Assembly: GCA_020073205.1 (NCBI GenBank)
Contig: JAIQFR010000004.1
Coordinates: 1-64,000, forward strand
DNA from: Terriglobia bacterium
Lineage (GTDB): Bacteria > Acidobacteriota > Polarisedimenticolia > Polarisedimenticolales > JAIQFR01
Direction of reading: 5' to 3'
Length of the DNA stretch: 64,000 nucleotides
Shown here one piece after another: positions 51,683 to 59,900 of this stretch. The notes below the pieces were generated by a model that was given only the letters and a program-made list of their open reading frames with translations, was not told the DNA's origin and made no database searches. Within the stretch, counting starts at the first letter, position 1. Each line of letters opens with the position of its first letter. The position numbers and the translations under genes were made by a program.

Positions 51683-53080
51683 ATGAATTTGGAGCGAAAC
51701 CTGACGATGAGCCACAGAGAGTTGAATCGCCTCGAGGTCGTCGGTCGAGTCATCGAGCGACGTCTCTCCCAGTGGAAGGCCGCGGAGCAGCTCAACCTGA
51801 CCGTCCGCCAGGTTCAGCGACTGTGCCGGAACCTCCGGCAGCACGGTCCAGCCGGCCTCGTCTCCCGGAAACGTGGAAGACCGAGCAACCGTCGCACGCC
51901 CGCGGCCGTTCGCGAGCACATCGTGGAACTGGTTCGTTCGCGCTACGCCGATTTCGGGCCCACGCTGGCGTGCGAGAAGCTTGTCGAACTCCATGGCGTC
52001 AAGGTCTCGATCGAGACGGTGCGCACGTGGATGATCGAGACCGGTCTATGGATCCCCCGAGCGAGGCGAAGCGGTCTCCCCCACCAGCCCCGCGACCGGC
52101 GTTCGTGCCTCGGTGAGCTCGTTCAAATCGATGGCTGTGAACACGCCTGGTTCGAGAGCCGCGGTCCGAAGTGCGCGCTTCTGGTGTACGTCGATGATGC
52201 GACGAGTCGGTTGATGGAACTTCGATTCGTCGAGTCGGAGTCGGCGTTCAACTACTTCGCGTCCACGAAGACGTACTTGAGGCGATACGGCAAGCCCGTG
52301 GCGTTCTATAGCGACAAGTCGAGCATCTTCCGGGTCACGGGCCAGCGGCCGGCGCCGAACAGGGCCAGCATCACCCAGTTTGGACGCGCGCTCGCGGAGC
52401 TCAACATCGACATCCTCTGCGCCAATTCCCCGCAAGCAAAGGGTCGGGTCGAGCGAGCCCACCAGACACTCCAGGATCGCTTGGTGAAGGAGCTTCGCCT
52501 ACGGGAAATCGCGACGCCCGAGGCGGGTAACCGGTATCTACCCACGTTCATGAAAGCCTATAACGAGCGCTTTGCCCGAGAGCCCCTGAATCCTCACGAT
52601 GCTCATCGCGCCGTTCGCGACGACGAGGACCTGGACCGAATCTTCACATGGCAGGAAGAGCGCCGGCTCACGAAGAACCTCGCCGTGACCTACAAGCGCG
52701 TCACCTACCTTGTCGATCCAGGAATTGAAACCCTCTCCCTGCGCGGCCAGAAGTGCCGCGTCCTCGAGCACGACGACGGACGCGTGGAGATCCTCTCCGG
52801 TGACCTCCGGCTCCCCTACAGGGTCTTCTGCGACCGCACGCAGCGCGTCCCCCCCGCAGCGGTCATCGAGAAAAAGCGGCTTGGCGCAGTACTGCGCCAC
52901 ATCAGGGAACAACAACGGGAGCGAGACAAGAGCCCACGACCGAGCCGCCCCCTCTCCCTTCGAGAGAAGCGCCTCATCAGACTCGCCGAAAGACAGACGG
53001 CCGCTCTCGGAAGGACGGCCGTCCTCGGGCGAGCACCCTCACCCGACACTTCTACTTTGGAGAAAACACGACATTTCTAA
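51683..53080 (+). CDS. ISNCY-family DDE transposase
   Basis: 465 residues. The N-terminal helix-turn-helix part starts MSHRELNRLEVVGRVIERRL with the signature VRQVQRLCRNLRQHG and GRPSNRR. The DDE catalytic domain has Asp150 (QIDGCEHAWFE), Asp211 (FYSDKSSIF) and Glu257 (GRVERAHQTLQDRL). All three are present, so the enzyme may be active. The start at 51683 follows GGAGG by six bases; a later in-frame ATG at 51707 is possible. The product cuts and pastes the element at the inverted repeats. Confidence 0.93.
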   Translation: MNLERNLTMSHRELNRLEVVGRVIERRLSQWKAAEQLNLTVRQVQRLCRNLRQHGPAGLVSRKRGRPSNRRTPAAVREHIVELVRSRYADFGPTLACEKLVELHGVKVSIETVRTWMIETGLWIPRARRSGLPHQPRDRRSCLGELVQIDGCEHAWFESRGPKCALLVYVDDATSRLMELRFVESESAFNYFASTKTYLRRYGKPVAFYSDKSSIFRVTGQRPAPNRASITQFGRALAELNIDILCANSPQAKGRVERAHQTLQDRLVKELRLREIATPEAGNRYLPTFMKAYNERFAREPLNPHDAHRAVRDDEDLDRIFTWQEERRLTKNLAVTYKRVTYLVDPGIETLSLRGQKCRVLEHDDGRVEILSGDLRLPYRVFCDRTQRVPPAAVIEKKRLGAVLRHIREQQRERDKSPRPSRPLSLREKRLIRLAERQTAALGRTAVLGRAPSPDTSTLEKTRHF

Positions 53081-53083
53081 TTG
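53044..53083 (-). repeat. Right inverted repeat of the IS
   Basis: Read on the minus strand: CCAAT, GAAATGTCGTGTTTTC, then GTGTCG. The transposase stop codon (53078-53080) lies between the CCAAT and the GAAATGTCG core of this repeat. Confidence 0.72.
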
Positions 53084-53085
53084 GG

Positions 53086-53315
53086 GTTGACAACCGCTTC
53101 GCTCCCTCGGCTCGCATTCGCTGGTCCCGACGACCGCGATTCATGCGACAGGGCTGCCCGGGTCCGTGGCCGGCCAGGACCCCGCGTCGAGATCGAGGTC
53201 CGGTGTGCCCACCCGACCGTTCCGCAGGCCTCCGATCGTGCCGGAGCCAGCGGATCACGGACAACCCCCGAGCCGCGCAGCCGAATCCTCGCCGTACCCG
53301 CTTCCAAGAGGCCAT
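53086..53315. other. Short intergenic region between the IS and the small secreted protein gene
   Basis: No convincing gene or regulatory element was seen. The IS ends at its left edge; the small gene's 3' end is at its right edge. Confidence 0.5.
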
Positions 53316-53849
53316 TCAACGAGCATCGAGGTTTCGCTCGTGCGGTACACCATCCTGCGAGCAATCCTCCCTTACTTCTTGCAGAACCCCTCGAAACTCC
53401 TCGCTCGTCCGCGAGGGCTCAATGAGAATTCGAGAAGTCCCATAGTCACGCGACGGATCGTACTCCGTTAGCGCGATCGTGAGTCTCGTCGACGATTCAT
53501 TTAGGTCACCGAGAATCACAAGAAGATACTGCTCCCGGGTCGTGCTCAGCCATACTGCGCTTGGCCGATCGACCCGTCGCGCGAATAGCTCGCAAGCTCC
53601 CCCCGTCGGCGTCGCACAAGCCCAACCGATATTGTGTAGCGAATCATTTAGCGCCTTCTCCACGCACTCCCGTCGGCTTGCAACTACATCCGACACCACG
53701 GGGCCTGGAGTGCCGCATCCAGCCATAATGCCGGGAGCATCGTTTCGCCATCGATGACTCCCTGCGCAGGAGATAGCAGCGCCCACCACACAGGCCACAG
53801 GCAAGAGGCAAATCAAGACTCGGATCGGTGCGATGCTATTGTGTTTCAT
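53316..53849 (-). CDS. Small secreted or lipoprotein, candidate partner of the RHS protein
   Basis: 177 residues. The hydrophobic N-terminus (ICLLPVACVVGAAISC) may be a signal with a lipobox-like AISC; the mature part has several cysteines and ends VPHERNLDAR. No family was recognised. The start was chosen at the ATG after GGAGGAGG; an extended frame upstream would run into the RHS terminus. It is 65 bases downstream of the RHS stop on the same strand, the position in which polymorphic toxin genes usually have their immunity gene. Many RHS immunity proteins act in the cytoplasm, so an exported or lipid-anchored one would suit a toxin acting in the periplasm. Confidence 0.7.
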   Translation of the reverse strand: MKHNSIAPIRVLICLLPVACVVGAAISCAGSHRWRNDAPGIMAGCGTPGPVVSDVVASRRECVEKALNDSLHNIGWACATPTGGACELFARRVDRPSAVWLSTTREQYLLVILGDLNESSTRLTIALTEYDPSRDYGTSRILIEPSRTSEEFRGVLQEVREDCSQDGVPHERNLDAR

Positions 53850-53914
53850 CGTCCCTCCTCCAACCCATGGCCAGGACTTTTCGCTGCGCAAAGCGCATCG
53901 CGCCCTCAACTTCT

Positions 53915-56900
53915 TCAATGGGGCGTTGGCGGCTGTGGTTGTGGTTTCGGTTTTGGTTTTGCTTTCTTTTCTTTCTTGTGAAGTTCGTCATGCTTCTGAC
54001 GAGCTTTCTTCGCGAGCAGGTTTCTCACACGTGCCCACTCCCACTCCATTTTCCAACGCGCCCACGAGAACGATCTCTCCGGTGTCCAGCCACTCTTATT
54101 TCCTAGTTCGACATATTTGTTCCGTATCTTCGTGAGTTTCTGGTCGAGATCGTCGTAGCCCTCTTCGTGGCGGACCTCGAAGTAACCCGCAACACCAGCG
54201 TCTTCGTGAGCCTTTACCTCGGGTTGCTGCGCCGGATCGAGTCCCTTTTCGAACAACACAATGGGGCTGTACGTGATATCAAGTTCGCATGTGTCGTCGT
54301 TCCATACTGGTGGCCCCATATCCACAATCCACGCCCCCTCTTTGTAATAGGATCCCGTCAGGTCCCTGATCTTGCTCTCGTCGACATCCGCCTGGTACGT
54401 CGTCGGCGCGTCAATTGTGGCCTCGCCGAGGAGGTCGATAAAGCGCATGGGGTTATTGCGAGCGTAGCTGTAGCGATTCCAAGTCTGGGCGTCTTGGACG
54501 TCGACGCTGTCAGTCGTAGGGTCGACGTTCACGAAACGTCCTAGGACGCTTGCGTAGTACCTACCCAACATGTAATCCAATCCTGTCCCCGCGTCCCGCT
54601 CATGCCCGGTGAACATATGCGTCGTGTAGTCCAACTGCGGGGGGACTTCGTCGCCGAAGGGAACATAATCGTGCTGTGCAATCACGTTCCCTTCATCGTC
54701 GGTTACGAGCCTCACCGAGCCCAAGTGATCTGTGTGCAGATCATACAGCGCCCACGGCGGGTCCGGGAAGCTCCCCAGCTTCGTGAATGGCGCGACCGCT
54801 GGCATCGACCCCGCGCTGCCCTTGGGTGAACCGATCGCCGAGTCCTGGGCCCTTGGTGCGTCCGGCAACCCGTGGCCCTCGAGGCCGAGAAGCCCGCCGA
54901 CTCGATCGTTGAATAGCAAGGGGGTCTCGCTACACACCGGCCCGTTCATCGCGCCGGCACCCATTGAGGCGAGCAGGACTTCGTCTCCCGTCTCATGATC
55001 TGGCGTCCACAGTCTAGAGTATCCCAGATCGCCAGCACAGTTCCAGAACACCACGTTGGAACGTGGTGATTCCCCGCCCACTGCGTTTTCCGCCGTCACG
55101 TAGTACGCCTCTAGGTGCCCCGTAGTGCAGTACGTTGTCGTGTCCCCGACGCCTTGCCAGAAGGGACAGGTGTTTTCGGTCGTAGTGTAGTAGTTCCGAT
55201 TGTCCTGCTCGCCTGCTTCGATGTACGACTCCTCGGTTCCGCTCGCTTCGTGCTGTGCGACGGTGACGGTCGCGGTCTGTATGTGGGTCCGATAGAAGTA
55301 GTATCCCTCCATCAGGACCATCCGATAAACGTTGTACTTGCTCGCCCCATCGACCGGGTCCCACTCCAACTTCGTCGAGCAGGGGGTCGCTGCCTGTGCT
55401 GTCGACGCGTGGAGGTTCTCGGGGGCGGTGGGCGTCGGCGTGCTACTGCAGGTCGCCGAGGGATACGTCGAAACCCAATCCCAGTAATAGCTCGAAGAGC
55501 TAGGAGTGGCCGGCCAATATTCGGTCCCGCTCTCGTCTACGGAGATCACTCGGAAGCGCAGGCAGCGTGCGTGGCCGTAATACTGGCTTACCCAGTCGTG
55601 TACACCAGCGTTGTAGATCGAGAGCTTGACGTCCTCTCCCATGCTCGCCCAGTGGTTCTCCCACCACGCCACCGGATGCTGAGTCACCCGCGTCCAGGGC
55701 CCGTTGTCGGAGCCTGCGACTTCGATGTAGAATCCGGCCAGGTCTGGCCAATTCCGCGTCGGAACACGGTCCCATGTCACCCACACGTACACTGAGGGCT
55801 GCTGGGAGTTGAGGGCGGCTTTCTCGTACCAATGAACCTGGACGTAATCCGGTGCCAAGGTTCGAGGCTGCCCGTTAATGCGGGCCATGGCGTTGTCGTT
55901 GCTCCAGTCGGGCTGATTCCAGGTCGGATCGTACTCGTCCCAGCCCCCAGCTAGGCACGTGCCGGAGAGGTCGGTTTGCGGTGAGACGTTTGCTTCGAGG
56001 ATCTTCGTGACATTGCCTTCCTTGAAGTCCGGTCCGACGGGTCGAACCGCGTAGTCGTAGCAGCCTTTCAGCCCTCCGATCGTCCGGTCGTCGAATACCC
56101 GGAGATTGTCAGATACGGGGCCGTCCGTGAGCCGTACCCAGGTGGGCTCGCACGAGAACGCATCGACGCGATGCTCTTGAGGGCCCCCAAAGCCGCAGTA
56201 ATCAAACAGCTTGCACCGGCGGTAGACGTGATAACCGACCAGTTGGGACGTCGGCACGCGCGACCAGAAGAGTCTCACCAATCGGCTGGCATTGTTGTAG
56301 GTGCCGTATTCGCCGACTCCGTAATCGGCCTGCAGGTTTCGGACGCTGGAGTTGGTCGAGAAGAAGTCCGTCGCTTCGATGGTACCAGAGCCACCGGACT
56401 CCTCTTTGACGACACCGATCGTCTTGGTGGCGACCACGTAGTAGGTGTAGTCGGCGGCCGAGGCGTCGGTATCCGGGTACGAGGTTGCGCTGTTCGGCAC
56501 TTCCGCGATCTCGTAGAAGCGTCCCCCGGCTCCTTCCGCACGGTAGACCCGATAACCTTCGGCTAAATTCGTCGCCGTCCAAGTGACGACGACCTGAATG
56601 ACGTCGTCATCTTCCGAATCCACGTTGCAACCATCTGGGTTCGTGTGCCCAAGTGGCGGATCGTACGTATAGCCATCGATACTCGTCGTACCCTTTTGGT
56701 CTACCCCGTATACCGCCGACTGCAGAGTCGGCGCCGAAATGTCCGCCCGCCGCGGCCTCGCCGAGACCTCACCCGAGAGCTCAGACGCGTTCCCGGAGGA
56801 GTCAAGCGCCCCGATCCGGTAGTAGTGGGTCGCTCCCTCGGTCACCGGATCGACATACTGTTCAGGATCCGCCGTGGTCTTCGCTCTCGTGGCTACGAGA

Positions 56901-59900
56901 GGTCCGACTACACCCTGCGTCTCGCTCCTGTAGATCAGGTAGCTCGCGACGTCTGGGTCGAGGACCGCCCGCCAGAAGAGCCTGATTTTTCCTGTCTCTC
57001 GATCCGCTTCAGCTTCCACCCCAACCGGTTTCGCCGGGGGAATTGTATCATGAGGCCTCGCTGACGCAGTCGTCGATGGCGACGATGACAGCCGCCCAGA
57101 CGTATCGACCGCCCAGACGCGATACGAGTACGTCGTCCCGTTCGAAACCTGAACGTCCAGGTAATTGGCTTGCCCCACGACGGAGCTCGTCAATCGAACC
57201 CACGCACCCCCAGAGGAGCGATCGACGTAGTAACCGCGGATGTCTTCAACTTCTTCCGCGGTGATGGCGTTCCACAAAAGCTGTACCCTTCGGTCTCCCG
57301 CCTCGGCCGTCAACCCGGTCGGCGTGGGTGGGCCATTTGCCGCGCCTGGGTGAACGATGAGTGCCGGCGACGGATCGCTCACATTGGCGGCCGTGTCCAT
57401 TGCCATAACCGTGTACGTGACCCTGGTCTCGGTACCCGCCTCAAATGGAAACGTGTCCGTTAGCGTCATCGAGCCATCGGTGATCTCGTAATCGAAGGTA
57501 GTCGCATGGTACTCAAGAGTCTGCTGATAGGCCGCCTGCACGACGTATCCGAGGATATCGGGATCAGGACCTGCCTTCCACTTGAGCGTGAGTCCTGTCG
57601 AGGTGACTTGCTCCGCCCAAGGTTCTGCGAGTGTACGTGGCACCTCGTTCTTTACGAGCCCGAATACCTTCCCAAATGCGTATACGTAGTCCTTGTCCCA
57701 AACGGGCGAATCGGTGTCGCCGATTGTCCGACGAAACTCGCTAAGAACCTGGCCCGACGGATCCCGGAGGTAGAACGTCTCGGCCCCATCGGTTTCAGAT
57801 CGGACCCGGTAACCGTCCGCGTCGTAGTCGTAGCTTCCGATCGTCCCCGTCACGGTATTGCTCACCGCCTCGAGTCGGTTTTGGACGTCGTAGGTAAACC
57901 CGAGCGTATCGGTGGGTCCGGACGAGCCGGTCGTTCGCACTTGCGAGACCATATTGCCGTTCTGGTCATAGTAGTAGTTCCAGAACGTGTGGACCACCGG
58001 CCATGCGCCTGGCCAGTATACCTGTTCTTGCTGCGAAACGCGGTTCGTATCGCTATCGACTGTGAGCGTGTGCCGGGGATAATCGTATCCGCTTGTTTGC
58101 CAGCCAAGATAGTTGCCGAACGCATCGTATCGATATGAGACGGAGGGATTGATGACGGACGGAGTGACCGCGACGGGACCCTGTACCAAACGATTCACTC
58201 CGTCGTACTGGTACGATGTACTCCCTATCGACCTGACGTTGCCCGCGCCGTCGTAGGCATAGACGCCTGTGTCCCACAATGGCGATAGCGCCTGTTCTGC
58301 GGCGATCTCGTTCGGATCGTTGCTCTCTCTTCCGACCTGAAGGCCCGGGCCATCGCCTACTGGCCGCGGGTGCACCTGCGATGGTGGACGGATTGGCGGA
58401 TGCGGTACCGGGGACAGGCTACTCAGCACCCTGATACGGCTGGGGCGGCTCATCACGTCGCGGTCGATCGTGTCGCGGATTGTGTTGCCACGAACGATCT
58501 CCGTAACGTCTCCGCTCGGATCGTAAGACACGTCGTGCAAGTATTCCAGATTCCGATCCCAGTCGTGGATTTCCCACAGGAAGCCGTTCTTGAACTGATT
58601 TATGACGCGGCTCCGCGTGCGCCCCGATCCGCTAAAATCTGGATAGGCGACGAGGGAATCGTGGCCCATCGAATCCTGGCAGTACTCGGTCACGACATCC
58701 GTGCACCACGGCTCGAGGTTCTGGCGATGCCACGCCAGGCGGCCATTGAGCCCCTTGTATTCGCTGTCGCATGGGGACGAGTCATTGGGAGGCCCAAAGC
58801 CGAATTGCTGATCGGCGACGAGGGCCGATAGACCGTTCACCAGCTTGAAACTCCGCTGCCGAGTGAGCTTGCCGTTTACCGCACCCGAGCCCTCTCCGAA
58901 TTCGGTGTCGTACGTGTTCTCCACCAAGGTCTGGTCGCCGCCGCCTAGTCGAATCGATCGTTGTGTAAGGCGGCTCGCCGCATCATAGGTATTCACGAAC
59001 AGGCTCTGTCTGGCATCTCGGAACTGAAGGAGGTTGCCCCGCGCGTCGTAGCTCAGGTACTCAACCGTGCCGTTCTCGGGGTTGGTGGCTCGACGGAGCT
59101 GACCGAGCGGATCGAAGGTGAACTCCCGCAATTGCATCACTGTTGGGTGCGCCGGATCGATGAGCTTGACCTCGACGAGGTGATCGAGTTCGTCATACGT
59201 GTACGTCGCGGTCGCCGCGGAGGCCGGAGAGGTTACGCTGGCGAGACGACCAAGCGCATCGTTCACTCGAGTTGTTGTCATTCCGCAGGCTGCAGTCCCG
59301 GATGCCGGATCCTGATTTAGCCCGCATACCGTAACCATCGTCGCGAGACCGGCATAGTCTGTCTCCACCTTACTTCCATCGGGCCTCTCGACTTTGTGCA
59401 CACGGCCGACTGGGTCCACGTGCGTCGCCTCGTCGCACGTCAGACTGCCTGGGGGGGGCGTGAGTAGGTAGCTGTACTTCGTCCACTTCAGGTCGGTATC
59501 CGTGGTGCCCATGTCCGCCCAATCCGACCTGCAAAGAACCCGTCCTTCGATATCGTACTGCGTCTTCTGGAAATCAAGCGAAGGAGGTGACACGCTCGAG
59601 CCCACGAGATCTCGCCGTCGCGTCTCGATCTGCCTCCCCAGGTTGTCGTAGACGTACGTGATCTGCGTGAAGTCGTCTGACGCCACTTCCCGCGTAACCG
59701 AAGTCTGCAGCAAACTCGGGTAGTACATCGTGGTCGGTCGTTCTGGCAGCACGGGTGATATCGACTTGAGCCGCCCCAGGTCGTCCCAGTCGTAGGTCGT
59801 TTCCGTTCCGGCCGGATCGCGACTCGCGATGACCAAGCCGGTGTTGAAATCGATGTCTCGGTCGAGCGCGTTCCAGGTGATCCCGCCGTATTGCTTCCCG

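Larger units (their letters stand above)
51606..53085 (+). mobile_element. ISNCY-family insertion sequence
   Basis: A single transposase gene flanked by imperfect inverted repeats of about 33-34 bases (51616-51648 and 53044-53077) with GAAATGTCG outermost and TGTCG at the inner end. A short CCAAT further out is shared by both ends. I could not identify a target-site duplication, so the outer limits are approximate. Confidence 0.8.
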
